Source: Lachnoanaerobaculum saburreum DSM 3986
GTDB taxonomy: Bacteria; Bacillota; Clostridia; Lachnospirales; Lachnospiraceae
Direction of reading: 5' to 3'
Assembly: GCF_000185385.1 (NCBI RefSeq)
Contig: NZ_GL622296.1
Location: forward strand, 1 to 64,000
DNA: 64,000 nucleotides
Made by a program: the position numbers and the translations under genes. The notes under the pieces are model-generated. The model searched no databases. It had not been told where the DNA came from and saw nothing but the letters and a program-made list of their open reading frames with translations. Below, piece by piece: positions 1-8,800 of the stretch. Position 1 is the stretch's first letter. Each line of letters starts with the position of its first letter.

Positions 1-330
1 TATCTGTTTTCACAGATCTACTGTTTTAAGGTTGTTCTGTCGCACTAGTTTTACTTATGCTAAGAACTTATATTTTACTAAGATATGAAACAAACTTTTG
101 CTTATTTATATCAAGTAAAAATGCATCTGAAACTTCATCATATTTATATTATATGTAACACCGTCGTCTCGCTACGCTCGACGAGGTGCGCTATTTTTCT
201 AAATTCAAGTTTCGCTTACGCTCACTTTCATTAAGAAAAATATGCGAAATATGCAAATTTTCAGGGTTGTGTGTACTGTTTAATCTTAAATTATCAAGGT
301 TCATTATTGCTGTTTCAAAACAGCCTGTGT
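1..330 (-). other. Untranslated leader leaving the window
   Basis: No convincing ORF on either strand. On the minus strand this would be the transcribed leader of the promoter array. It contains a GC-rich self-complementary stretch at about 164-183 (CGTC, TCG and CGA, GACG arms) that could fold as a hairpin. The beginning of 16S rRNA is not present here, so the identity of the downstream RNA is inferred. Confidence 0.4.
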
Positions 331-359
331 ATTATATCAAGCTCATTTTATCTTGTCAA
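331..359 (-). promoter_or_regulatory. Strong sigma-A promoter, third of a tandem array
   Basis: On the minus strand a TTGACA -35 box (354-359) and a TATAAT -10 box (331-336) are separated by exactly 17 bases. It is the most downstream of three similar promoters firing out of the left edge. Three perfect promoters in a row with no leftward ORF point to a stable-RNA operon. Confidence 0.8.
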
Positions 360-424
360 CAACTTTTTAAGTTATTTTCAAAAGTTTTCTTTAAGCCTGT
401 TTGCTCTCCTTGAGCAACTTTTGT

Positions 425-453
425 ATAATACCAAATTCTTAAATCTTTGTCAA
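425..453 (-). promoter_or_regulatory. Strong sigma-A promoter, second of a tandem array
   Basis: Minus-strand TTGACA (448-453), 17-base spacer and TATTAT (425-430). The -35 region carries the same GTTATTGACA context as its upstream neighbour, which suggests the array arose by duplication of a promoter unit. Confidence 0.8.
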
Positions 454-528
454 TAACTTTTTTAATTTTTTATTTCAAAAATTTTGATTTTCCTTTAAAA
501 ATTTGTCCGCCTCAAAAGCGGTGAATGT

Positions 529-557
529 AGTATATACTTTATCTCATACTCTGTCAA
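529..557 (-). promoter_or_regulatory. Strong sigma-A promoter, first of a tandem array
   Basis: Minus-strand TTGACA (552-557), 17-base spacer and TATACT (529-534). With the promoters at 425-453 and 331-359 it forms an array whose -35 boxes lie 104 and 94 bases apart, an arrangement known for Firmicute rrn operons. Confidence 0.8.
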
Positions 558-655
558 TAACTTTTTAAAAATATTTTTAAAGGTTTGTCAAACCTAACTT
601 AAGCCACATTTTGCTGAAATACTCTCAGTTTACACTGGAGCCTTTTTCTCATTCA

Positions 656-664
656 TGTTATAAT
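656..664 (+). promoter_or_regulatory. Extended -10 promoter immediately before holA
   Basis: TGTTATAAT gives the TG-n-TATAAT extended -10 signature (TATAAT at 659-664). Only seven bases separate it from the ATG at 672, so the expected transcript start is at or next to the start codon. No good -35 box is seen at 17 bases, as is usual for extended -10 promoters. Confidence 0.6.
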
Positions 665-671
665 CTTCCAC

Positions 672-1640
672 ATGAAAGTATTAAATAATGATTTGAAAAC
701 TTCCACATTCAAAGGCATTTATGTACTGTCAGGTGATGATGAATTTTTGAAGAACAGCTATAAGAAAAGGCTTAAATCAGCTATTGTAGGTGAAGACCAA
801 ATGAACTTTGCTTATTTTGAGGGAAAAGGAATAGATGTAGACGTTGTTATCGAATTTGCCAATACTCTTCCTTTCTTTTCAGAATATCGATGTATTCTTA
901 TAGAAGAAAGTCTATGGTTCAAATCAGGCAACGAAAAATTTTTAAACTATATATCAGCCAAGCCTGATAGCACAAAAATCATTTTTGTGGAAAAGGACTT
1001 GGATAAACGCTCCAAGCTCTACAAAAAGGTAAAAGAACTGGGATATATTACAGAACTGAATCATCCTACCAATGATGAACTGATGAACTGGACAGGTAAT
1101 ATCATAAATAAATCCGGTAAAAAGATTACCGTTTCAAATATGAACCTCTTTATCGCCAGAGTCGGGAATGATATGGAAAGACTAAAGAGCGAATTGGATA
1201 AGCTGTTGTCATTTACCCTTGACAAAGATATTATAGAAGAGGAAGATATAATTGCTGTAACAAGTATAAGTCTGACCAATAGAATCTTTGAATTGGTAAA
1301 ATCAATTACCAACAATAAGATACAGGATGCATTGGATATATATGAAGATTTGGTCGCTTTAAAGGAACCTCCACTGAAGATAATGATTCTCATCACAAGA
1401 CAGTTTAACCAACTCTTGCAAATCAAAGAATTGGCAACAGCCGGTTTTAGTGAAAAGGATATAATCTCAAGTATGAAATTAAATCCGTATGTGGTCAAGA
1501 ATCTGATGCGCAGGGCAAGAGGTTTTGATATGGCTATGCTTTTGTCATATGTAAAAAATGCAATTGAGTTGGAGGAAGCTATAAAACAAGGTAATATTAA
1601 CGATAAGCTGGCACTTGAGATGCTGATGCTTACAAGATAA
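672..1640 (+). CDS. holA: DNA polymerase III subunit delta
   Basis: 322-residue protein resembling the clamp-loader delta subunit, which opens the sliding clamp at the replication fork. The N-terminal YVLSGDDEFL resembles the degenerate AAA+ P-loop region of HolA. The middle and C-terminal parts (about 140-320) are helical and match the lid and collar layout, with PPLKIMILITRQFNQLLQIKEL typical of the family. Length is normal (about 320-345). The N-terminal MKVLNNDLKT is the usual Clostridia start, so the ATG at 672 is preferred although it has no ribosome site; the transcript is probably leaderless. First gene of a tight rightward operon running to 5043. Confidence 0.9.
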   Translation: MKVLNNDLKTSTFKGIYVLSGDDEFLKNSYKKRLKSAIVGEDQMNFAYFEGKGIDVDVVIEFANTLPFFSEYRCILIEESLWFKSGNEKFLNYISAKPDSTKIIFVEKDLDKRSKLYKKVKELGYITELNHPTNDELMNWTGNIINKSGKKITVSNMNLFIARVGNDMERLKSELDKLLSFTLDKDIIEEEDIIAVTSISLTNRIFELVKSITNNKIQDALDIYEDLVALKEPPLKIMILITRQFNQLLQIKELATAGFSEKDIISSMKLNPYVVKNLMRRARGFDMAMLLSYVKNAIELEEAIKQGNINDKLALEMLMLTR

Positions 1641-1672
1641 ACACTTATGTGTTTTTTAGGAGAGGATTTTTC

Positions 1673-2260
1673 ATGAAACTGTTAGAAGAGCGTATCAGAA
1701 AAGATGGAGTTATCAAAGAGGGCAATGTCTTAAAAGTGGATTCCTTTTTAAACCATCAGATGGATATACAACTCTTTTTAGAGATGGCAAAGGAGTTTAA
1801 GTCAAAGTTTGCTTCCAAAGATATAAACAAGATTTTGACAATAGAGTCTTCAGGCATAGGCATTGCGGCTATAGTCGCATTGGAATTTGATGTACCTGTA
1901 GTATTTGCCAAAAAATCAAAATCCATCAATATTGATGGAGATATGTATACCGCAGAAGTGGAAAGCTTTACACATAAATGCAAGAATCAGGTAATTGTTT
2001 CAAAGAAGTTCTTAAGTCCAAATGACAGAGTACTTATCATTGACGACTTCCTTGCAAACGGCTGTGCATTACAGGGACTTATCTCTATAGTTAATGAGTC
2101 AGGTGCCGATATAGAGGGTATAGGTATTGCAATCGAAAAGGGCTTCCAGAGCGGAGGTCGTGCTATAAGAAACTTAGGTTTTCACCTTGAATCACTTGCA
2201 ATAGTAGATTCTATGGATGCCGCTACACAGACAATTGATTTCAGACAGCAGGAAGCATAA
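1673..2260 (+). CDS. xpt: Xanthine phosphoribosyltransferase
   Basis: 195-residue purine salvage enzyme that converts xanthine and PRPP to XMP. The start MKLLEERIRKDG is typical of Xpt and is preceded by AGGAGAGG at 1659-1666, so this ATG is chosen over the in-frame upstream codon at 1649. The PRPP-binding loop is visible as VLIIDDFLANG near residue 125. The N-terminal half carries TIESSGIGIAA, as in other Xpt proteins. It lies 32 bases behind holA and is followed directly by the phosphoesterase gene. No purine riboswitch is seen in the short gap, so regulation by guanine is not evident here. Confidence 0.9.
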   Translation: MKLLEERIRKDGVIKEGNVLKVDSFLNHQMDIQLFLEMAKEFKSKFASKDINKILTIESSGIGIAAIVALEFDVPVVFAKKSKSINIDGDMYTAEVESFTHKCKNQVIVSKKFLSPNDRVLIIDDFLANGCALQGLISIVNESGADIEGIGIAIEKGFQSGGRAIRNLGFHLESLAIVDSMDAATQTIDFRQQEA

Positions 2261-2261
2261 T

Positions 2262-2816
2262 ATGAGATATTTTTTTGCATCAGATATTCATGGCTCATCA
2301 TTTTATACAAAGAAGATTATTGAAAAGTACAAGGAAAGTAATGCTTCAAAGCTGATACTGCTTGGTGACCTTCTATACCATGGTCCAAGAAATGACTTAC
2401 CGAAAGACTACTGTCCGAAAGAAGTCTTTACACTGCTCAATGAATTCAAAGATGATATTATTGCGGTCAGAGGAAACTGTGATTCTGAAGTTGATCAGAT
2501 GGTTTTGGATTTTCCTATGCAAGCCGACTACTGTATCGGTATATTTAATGATATCTACTTCTTTATAACACATGGACATATCTATGGTGAGGAACATATG
2601 CCGAATCTTGCCAAAGGAAGTGCATTCATATATGGTCATGTACATCTCCCGATAGCAAAAAAAGTAGACGGTATCTATATACTGAATCCGGGATCAGCAT
2701 CACTGCCAAAGGAACAAAATCCTAATTCCTATGCAATACTTGATAATGATATTTTTACCATATATGACTTTAACGGCAATGTATTAAAGGAGATAAAACT
2801 TGAAAAAGATATTTGA
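2262..2816 (+). CDS. YfcE-type metallophosphoesterase
   Basis: 184-residue calcineurin-like phosphoesterase of the YfcE/MJ0936 family. The dinuclear metal motifs appear in order: SDIHGS near the N-terminus, GDLLYHG, RGNCD, THGH and GHVH. The ATG at 2262 overlaps the end of xpt by context (AGGAAGCATA then ATG) and places the first metal motif eight residues from the start, as expected. YfcE proteins hydrolyse phosphodiesters in vitro; the physiological substrate is unknown. Its last 17 bases overlap the next gene, implying translational coupling. Confidence 0.85.
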   Translation: MRYFFASDIHGSSFYTKKIIEKYKESNASKLILLGDLLYHGPRNDLPKDYCPKEVFTLLNEFKDDIIAVRGNCDSEVDQMVLDFPMQADYCIGIFNDIYFFITHGHIYGEEHMPNLAKGSAFIYGHVHLPIAKKVDGIYILNPGSASLPKEQNPNSYAILDNDIFTIYDFNGNVLKEIKLEKDI

Positions 2817-3951
2817 GCTATATGCACCATGCCACTTCGGTCTTGAAGCTGTTCTTAAAAAAGAAGTCATAGATATAGGTTATGATATCACAAAAGTAGA
2901 GGACGGAAGAGTGTACTTTGAAGGTGATGATGAAGCCGTTGCCAGAGCTAATATGTGGCTTAGAACTGCGGAAAGAGTATTAATCAATATTGCACAGTTT
3001 AAGGCAATATCTTTTAGTGAATTGTTTGACCGGGTTGCGGATATCCCATGGGAAGAATATATACCTGCTGACGGAAAGTTTTGGGTCAGTAAAGCCACCT
3101 CCGTAAAAAGCAAGTTGTTTTCTCCCTCCGATATTCAGTCAATCGTAAAGAAAGCAATTGTTGAAAGACTTAAGCGTATCTATAAAAAAGAATGGTTTGA
3201 AGAAACCGGTGCCGATTATCCGCTTCGAGTTTCTATAAATAAAGATATAGTCACTATCGGTCTTGATACTACCGGCGTATCACTTCACAAAAGAGGTTAT
3301 AGAACAATGACTGCCAAGGCTCCTATCACAGAGACTCTTGCAGCCGCACTTATTATGCTTACTCCATGGAAAAAGGGCAGGATACTGGTAGATCCTTTTT
3401 GTGGAAGCGGCACATTTGTTATAGAGGCAGCTATGATAGCCGCCAATATTGCCCCCGGACTAAGGAGAGGATTCTTAAGCGGTAAATGGTCAAATCTTAT
3501 TCCAAAAAAAGTTTGGGATAATACTTATGAAGAAGCTAAAGAAATGGTATATATCGATACCGATACAGATATTCAAGGCTATGATATTGACAGAAATATT
3601 GTAGAGGCGGCCAGAAGCAATGCCGCAAGAGCCGGTGTCACAGATATGTTGCACCTCCAGTGCAGAGATGTTTCAAATCTTTCACATCCCAAAAAATACG
3701 GCTTTATCATTACGAATCCGCCTTATGGAGAAAGACTTGAAGAAAAGGAAAATCTCCCGGCTATATACAAATCACTGGGTGAGAGGTATGCAAATCTTGA
3801 CTCCTGGTCACTTTATCTTATAACTTCATATAATGATGCCTGTAAATATATCGGCAAAGAGCCTGACAAAAATCGAAAGATTTACAACGGTATGCTGCAA
3901 ACAAGATTTTATCAATATATGGGTCCTCGTCCACCTAAGAAAAATAAATAG
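2800..3951 (+). CDS. RlmK/RlmL-type THUMP 23S rRNA guanine-N2 methyltransferase
   Basis: 383-residue protein with an N-terminal THUMP RNA-binding region (about 1-155) and a C-terminal SAM-dependent methyltransferase. The SAM-binding motif DPFCGSGTFVIEAA lies near residue 197 and the catalytic NPPYGERL motif near 305. Bacillus and Clostridium relatives are often annotated as 'putative N6-adenine DNA methylase', but NPPYG plus THUMP fits the RlmL/YcbY N-terminal-half family that modifies 23S rRNA. The start is TTG at 2800, with AAAGGAG seven bases upstream, inside the end of the preceding gene. The exact modified base cannot be told from sequence. Confidence 0.85.
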   Translation: MKKIFELYAPCHFGLEAVLKKEVIDIGYDITKVEDGRVYFEGDDEAVARANMWLRTAERVLINIAQFKAISFSELFDRVADIPWEEYIPADGKFWVSKATSVKSKLFSPSDIQSIVKKAIVERLKRIYKKEWFEETGADYPLRVSINKDIVTIGLDTTGVSLHKRGYRTMTAKAPITETLAAALIMLTPWKKGRILVDPFCGSGTFVIEAAMIAANIAPGLRRGFLSGKWSNLIPKKVWDNTYEEAKEMVYIDTDTDIQGYDIDRNIVEAARSNAARAGVTDMLHLQCRDVSNLSHPKKYGFIITNPPYGERLEEKENLPAIYKSLGERYANLDSWSLYLITSYNDACKYIGKEPDKNRKIYNGMLQTRFYQYMGPRPPKKNK

Positions 3952-3965
3952 AGGTTGTTGTGCAT

Positions 3966-4568
3966 ATGAAAAGAATTATTTTTGCAACCGGAAATCAACA
4001 TAAATTAGAAGAAATCAGAGCTATTTTGCCTACATTTGATATAATCTCTGCAAAAGAGGCAGGTATATCACTTGATATTGAAGAAACCGGAACCACATTC
4101 AAGGAAAACGCCTATATAAAGGCCAAAGCCATTTGGAATATTACAGGCGGAATAGTGCTGTCTGACGATTCAGGGCTTGAAGTAGACTATATCGGTGGCG
4201 AACCCGGAGTGTACTCATCAAGATATATGGGTGAGGATACCTCCTATACTGTAAAGAATCAAAATATTATTGAAAGACTACATAATGCCAAAGGTACTGA
4301 AAGAAGTGCAAGATTCAGAGCCTGTATTTGTGCTATACTTGAGGACGGCAGTACGATATTTACTGAAGGAATTATGGAAGGTCTGATAGCTGACTATATC
4401 TTGGGAACAAGCGGCTTCGGATATGATCCGATACTTTACTTACCCGAATATAATAAAACAAGTGCCGAAATAAGTCCTGAAGAGAAAAATAAGATAAGCC
4501 ACAGAGGTAAAGCACTTATAGCAATGAAGCAAAAACTAGAGGAAAACTATGAAAATATTGATTGTTAG
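3966..4568 (+). CDS. rdgB: XTP/dITP pyrophosphatase (RdgB/HAM1 family)
   Basis: 200-residue house-cleaning nucleotidase that removes deaminated purine nucleotides (XTP, dITP, ITP) to the monophosphates. Family signatures are clear: ATGNQHKLEEI at the N-terminus, TGTTFKENAYIKAKA, SDDSGLEVDYIGGEPGVYSSR and SGFGYDPIL, ending with the SHRGKA motif. ATG 3966 is preferred over the GTG at 3960 because MKRIIFATGN is the family start and AGAGG lies at a good distance. It follows an RNA methyltransferase and overlaps the next phosphoesterase by 20 bases, an RdgB-YfcE pairing common in Clostridia. Confidence 0.92.
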   Translation: MKRIIFATGNQHKLEEIRAILPTFDIISAKEAGISLDIEETGTTFKENAYIKAKAIWNITGGIVLSDDSGLEVDYIGGEPGVYSSRYMGEDTSYTVKNQNIIERLHNAKGTERSARFRACICAILEDGSTIFTEGIMEGLIADYILGTSGFGYDPILYLPEYNKTSAEISPEEKNKISHRGKALIAMKQKLEENYENIDC

Positions 4569-5043
4569 TGATACACATAGAGTGGATGATATTTTGAAGA
4601 AAGTAATATCAATAGAAAAGCCTTTTGATATGTTCATCCACCTGGGTGACGGTGAAGGCAGTGAAACCAAGATCAGCCTAATGCTTGACCCGACATGTTC
4701 CTGTCTTATGGTACAGGGAAACAATGATTTCTTTTCACAACTTCCCAGAGAAAAAGAAATCAGTATAAAGAATCACAAGGCACTTCTTGTCCATGGCCAC
4801 CAATATGGCGTAAGCATGGGTGTCGAAATATTAAAAGATGAGGCAATCTCAAGAGGTTGTGACTTTGCAATGTTCGGACATACTCACAGACCATATCTAA
4901 AGACTATAGACGGAGTGACTGTCCTAAATCCCGGTTCACTCGGCTATCCAAGGCAGGCAGGCCATATCCCTACATACATGGTTATGAATGTAGATGATGA
5001 CGGCAAATTCACAATAGAAACCAAGGAAATAATGGGAGCATAA
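4549..5043 (+). CDS. YfcE-type metallophosphoesterase (second copy)
   Basis: 164-residue calcineurin-like phosphoesterase with SDTHRVDD at residues 7-14, then HLGDGEGS, GNND, HGHQYG and GHTH metal motifs. It begins inside the end of rdgB, so the two are probably translationally coupled. It is shorter than the first operon copy at 2262 and differs in sequence, so it is a paralogue of the same family rather than a recent duplicate. The RdgB-YfcE neighbourhood suggests nucleotide or phosphodiester clean-up. Last gene of the operon, followed by a terminator. Confidence 0.88.
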   Translation: MKILIVSDTHRVDDILKKVISIEKPFDMFIHLGDGEGSETKISLMLDPTCSCLMVQGNNDFFSQLPREKEISIKNHKALLVHGHQYGVSMGVEILKDEAISRGCDFAMFGHTHRPYLKTIDGVTVLNPGSLGYPRQAGHIPTYMVMNVDDDGKFTIETKEIMGA

Positions 5044-5045
5044 TA

Positions 5046-5077
5046 AAAGGGGCTGCACGCTTTGTGTAAGCCCCTTT
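5046..5077. terminator. Bidirectional rho-independent terminator
   Basis: AAAGGGGCT (5046-5054) and AGCCCCTTT (5069-5077) form a 9-bp stem with a 14-base loop. On the minus strand the stem is followed by TTTTATTA; on the plus strand by TTTAAAAAGG. It ends the holA operon and could back up the leftward RNA unit coming from 5600. Confidence 0.75.
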
Positions 5078-5102
5078 AAAAAGGTTCTATAGCACAAAAT
5101 AA

Positions 5103-5139
5103 GAAGAGAGCATTAACCTTTCACATTAATGCTCTCTTC
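5103..5139 (-). terminator. Hairpin terminating the leftward RNA unit
   Basis: A perfect 14-bp stem, GAAGAGAGCATTAA (5103-5116) with TTAATGCTCTCTTC (5126-5139), and a 9-base loop. On the minus strand it is followed by TTATTTTG, so it works as a leftward terminator. No leftward protein gene ends here. Confidence 0.7.
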
Positions 5140-5593
5140 AACACGTTCCTGGCTCCAATGGACTAATCCTCTCTTTCTAAAAAACCAGTTTTTCTATATC
5201 CAATGCCATTTAAAAAATATTGACATCCGGTATATTCATCTCTATTCAGTTTTTAAAATTTATCCTCCTATAAGTTTCCTTTCACTTCTAATACATGGTT
5301 GTTATCAATCTATCTACACGGTCTACCTCTCGTATGAACCCTACTTTCTCGTCATAAGACTTATACGAATACTATCCTAACCGATTTTTCAGATAGTAAC
5401 TTTTTAGAGTTTTCAATAATATATTATCTAAATAATCTTCTTATAGGTTCCGGATCAGATCAAAGTCTAATCATTACTTAAGTTTTCTTTGGACTGTACC
5501 TCCTTTCATAAATTTCCACTTAGCAAATCTTTTTGCTTTCTCCTCGTGGATGCGTTCATCAAACTTTCTAAGAATATATTCTTTTTTGTTTAT
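5103..5593 (-). ncRNA. Candidate large structured non-coding RNA, about 490 nt
   Basis: This stretch has its own minus-strand promoter at 5600-5627 and ends in a strong hairpin at 5103-5139, yet no leftward ORF with a ribosome site reaches useful length. Several internal helices can be drawn on the minus strand: GCAAA/TTTGC inside CCAC/GTGG (about 5516-5549), CAG/CTG plus CAAAG/CTTTG (about 5446-5500), TACTATC/GATAGTA (about 5371-5398), and TCGTATAA/TTATgACGA (about 5347-5367). RNase P, tmRNA, SRP and 6S signatures were looked for by eye and not found. It could be a large ornate RNA class or an unknown; identity is open. Confidence 0.5.
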
Positions 5594-5599
5594 GTCTAT

Positions 5600-5627
5600 A
5601 GTATATCAGATTTTTTCTTATTGTCAA
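5600..5627 (-). promoter_or_regulatory. Sigma-A promoter for the 5.1-5.6 kb RNA unit
   Basis: Minus-strand TTGACA (5622-5627) and TATACT (5600-5605) with a 16-base spacer. It lies in AT-rich intergenic DNA and points away from the glycosyltransferase operon, toward the hairpin at 5103. Confidence 0.7.
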
Positions 5628-5775
5628 TACTATTTTAAAAAAAATTATTTTAAAACTATATTTTATTTTATTATTATCTTTTACTTTATATTTATATCTG
5701 TTTTAATTGTATATATTATTTTAATTATCTGAAAATTATATACAATTCACTCTTCTATGATGCTATACCATATTA

Positions 5776-5804
5776 AAGGGGCTGTTGCATCGCAACAGCC
5801 CTAC
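5776..5804 (-). terminator. Terminator of the glycan export operon
   Basis: GGGCTGTTGC (5779-5788) and GCAACAGCCC (5792-5801) form a perfect 10-bp stem with a 3-base loop, ten bases after the stop codon of the leftward glycosyltransferase. On the minus strand CTTTAAT follows, a short T-rich tail. Confidence 0.8.
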
Positions 5805-5813
5805 CTCTTTCTT

Positions 5814-8800
5814 TTAAAAATCTTCTCTTATTATCTTCCACACAGCATCTATACTGTGCTTATTCTTTACATACTCTATCGCTTCTTGGTGCATATTCTT
5901 TAGAGCTTGCTTATTGATATAGAGTGCAACGCACTTTTTTATAAACTCGCTCGACTCATCCGCTACAAGCATCTGATTATATGAGTTGTCAATGCCCTCC
6001 GCACCTACACTTGTTGTGATTACCGGGTCGCCGTAGTAGAGTGCCTCTATTACCTTGCCCTTTACTCCTGCTCCATATCTTAGAGGTACTACTACAAGCC
6101 TCACCTTCTCATATAGCTCTTTAAGTTCCTCCTCACTGACAAAACCCTTAAAGATAATACCCTTTGCCTCATTGTGCATTGCCTTGATCTCATCTGTAGC
6201 ATTGGAGCCGACTATATAAAACGGTGCTTTTATCTGTGCGTATATATCATCCCACATATTATCAAGGAAATACTTTAGAGCATCCGCATTCGGCGGATGT
6301 GAGAATCCTCCGACAAACAATACGCCCTCTCTGATATCAGGATTGTAATCTATATCCATAAACTTATCAAAGACATAGGCGGTGATTGCCTTGGCATTTA
6401 TCTTCTTATCAAAGGTATGTATATAGTCCACCTCTACATTTGACGGATAGTAGCTTATGCTTGCCTTTCTCATTATATCAAGCTCCATACTCTTCCAGTA
6501 TGCACTTGCATTCTTTCTCTCCACATCCCCGGTAAGCTCATACTCACGCCTCTCACGCAGAAAATGTAAATCATGACCATAGTATATAACCTTAATATCC
6601 GTATTTTCCTTGATGAAATCAATATATTTTGTTGCAATATGCGGTCTGTTAAGGTAGGCAATATCAATATTTGACTGATTGTTTTTTATCCACTCAAAGA
6701 TATTTGTCATCATCTCATTGCCGTAGAGTACCTCAACTCCCATCTGCTCCAATACGGTAGTGTACGGCTCCGACTTGGCAAAATTGTCAGGTAGGAATTT
6801 CACCACATATCCTCTTTCAATAAACATCTTTATATACTGAAATGTAGTCTTTGAGCCGGCATCCTTGTCAAATGTAGGCACATAGTGATCCACAAACAAA
6901 ATAACCTTTTTTCCTCTGCTTCTTTCTCTGGCTCTGAAGGCATTCGGCACACCAACATTGTCATATTGATTTTTAAACTCACAGCTCCACTTTTCCTGAA
7001 GCTTTTTATTGTTCTCCACCTGATATCTCTTAAGCCCCGTACCGTTGACATCAGTGCCGTTTGACACACCCTCAAAATGAACCACTACGCTAAGAGGCTG
7101 ATATACCACTCTAAGATTTCTTTTTCTTACCTCAAATGCAAGGTCAGAATCTTCACAGTAGGCAGGTGCATATCTTGTATCAAATCCGCCTATCTCTTCC
7201 CAAAGTTTTCTGCTAAGCATTATCGCGGCACCTGATATATAGTCCACATCTCTTACATAGTTGTACTCAGGCTTATTTGGGTCATCACATCTGCCGTAGT
7301 TCCATCCGCTGCCGTCACTCCATATAATGCCTCCCGCCTCTTGAAGTCTGCCATCAGGATATATAAGCTTGGAGCCTACCATACCGATACCCTCATCGGA
7401 CTCAAGCAGCTTTATAAGTGGAGGAAGCCAATTCTTTTCCACTGTCGTATCATTGTTTAAGAAAAATATATATTCTCCTCTTGCTTTTCTTGCAGCATTA
7501 TTGCAATTTTTTAAAAAGCCTTGATTGGTTTCATTTCTTGCAACTACAAGCCCCGATACAAACTTATCTATTTCAATTGTTGCATCTGTTGAAACATCAT
7601 CCGCAATGATTATCTCATAACTGTATTCATCGGTATTTTCAAGTATTGATGCAAGACAGGCATATGTATAATGAATCTGGTTGTATACAGGTATTATAAT
7701 ACTTACCTTCGGATTTTCCACATATGGAAAATTCAGCTTACCCTTTTCTCTGTATATATCGCCTATCTTAAATTCACCCTCAATCAGATTCTTTCCCGCT
7801 TTTGAATGTGTCAGTCTAAAATACTTTATAGGATGAATAATGCTCATTATCCTATAGTTTAACTTCTTTCTCTCAACACTTCCCTTAGGATACTTTCTGT
7901 TATAGATAGTACTGAGCTTTCTTCTGATTCTAAACGGTATGGAGAGATTGCCGTTATACACATTTAAAGTCTTTGCAAGCTCTTCATTCTCATGCCTTAA
8001 GTTGTCTATGATTATGCCCAGATTATTGACATGATTATCTGTCAGAGTTTTCAGCCTTGTCATCTCTCTTATAGCCAGCTCTCTGTCCTGATTTATTGCA
8101 TCAAGCTCAATTATCTTATTCTTTGCAGGCGGCAACTCTTTAAGTGCAATAAGCCCCTCATTTAAAGTATCACGACTTACAGTTTCTACAAAGTAGTTGC
8201 CAAGATATACTTCCTGATAATCTCCATGTATATACTCTTGAAACTGCCTTTCAATAAAATCAAATCCGTCAATATCATCTATCTCAAACTTTGATAAGAA
8301 TTCCTCTTCATTCAGATTAAACTTATCTTTAATCTTCTTTGCATTGTTTTGATAAAAATTATGCAATGCACGATACTTTATAAAATTCTTTCTGTCCTTT
8401 ATAAAGTCCATCGAGCTGTCATATACCCATTCACAATCTATTGCTGTCAATCTGTCGCCTTCAAGAATAAAGTTGTCAAATATCGCATCAAGGTTTAGTG
8501 CATCTTTATCTATTATCTTACCAAGATACTCATCAAGTCTCTTTATAAATGTATCAGGGCTATATTCAATGCACTCGACACATATATTACTTAAAGACTT
8601 TCCCTCAATAAATGTGAAGTTTATCTCTCCGGCATTTTTAAAAGTTCCCTCAAGCACCGTTATATTGTCATTTTTTATAAGTTTCGCCTTATCATACATA
8701 CCTAAGATATGTGGAATGCCTTCTTTTTTAAGGGCGGACTTTACAACATATTTTTTATTATCTCTAAGTCTGATTTCCGTCTTTATCTGATATTTCGGAA

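Noticed and set aside
5129-5380. 83-codon rightward ORF
   Set aside because: No ribosome site, atypical composition, and it lies antisense to the candidate RNA.
5103-5593. RNase P RNA or tmRNA
   Set aside because: A segment (GTGTAGATAGATTGATAACAACC region) slightly resembles the 3' part of type B RNase P RNA, but the universal GAGGAAAGTCC block is absent, as are the tmRNA start and CCA end.
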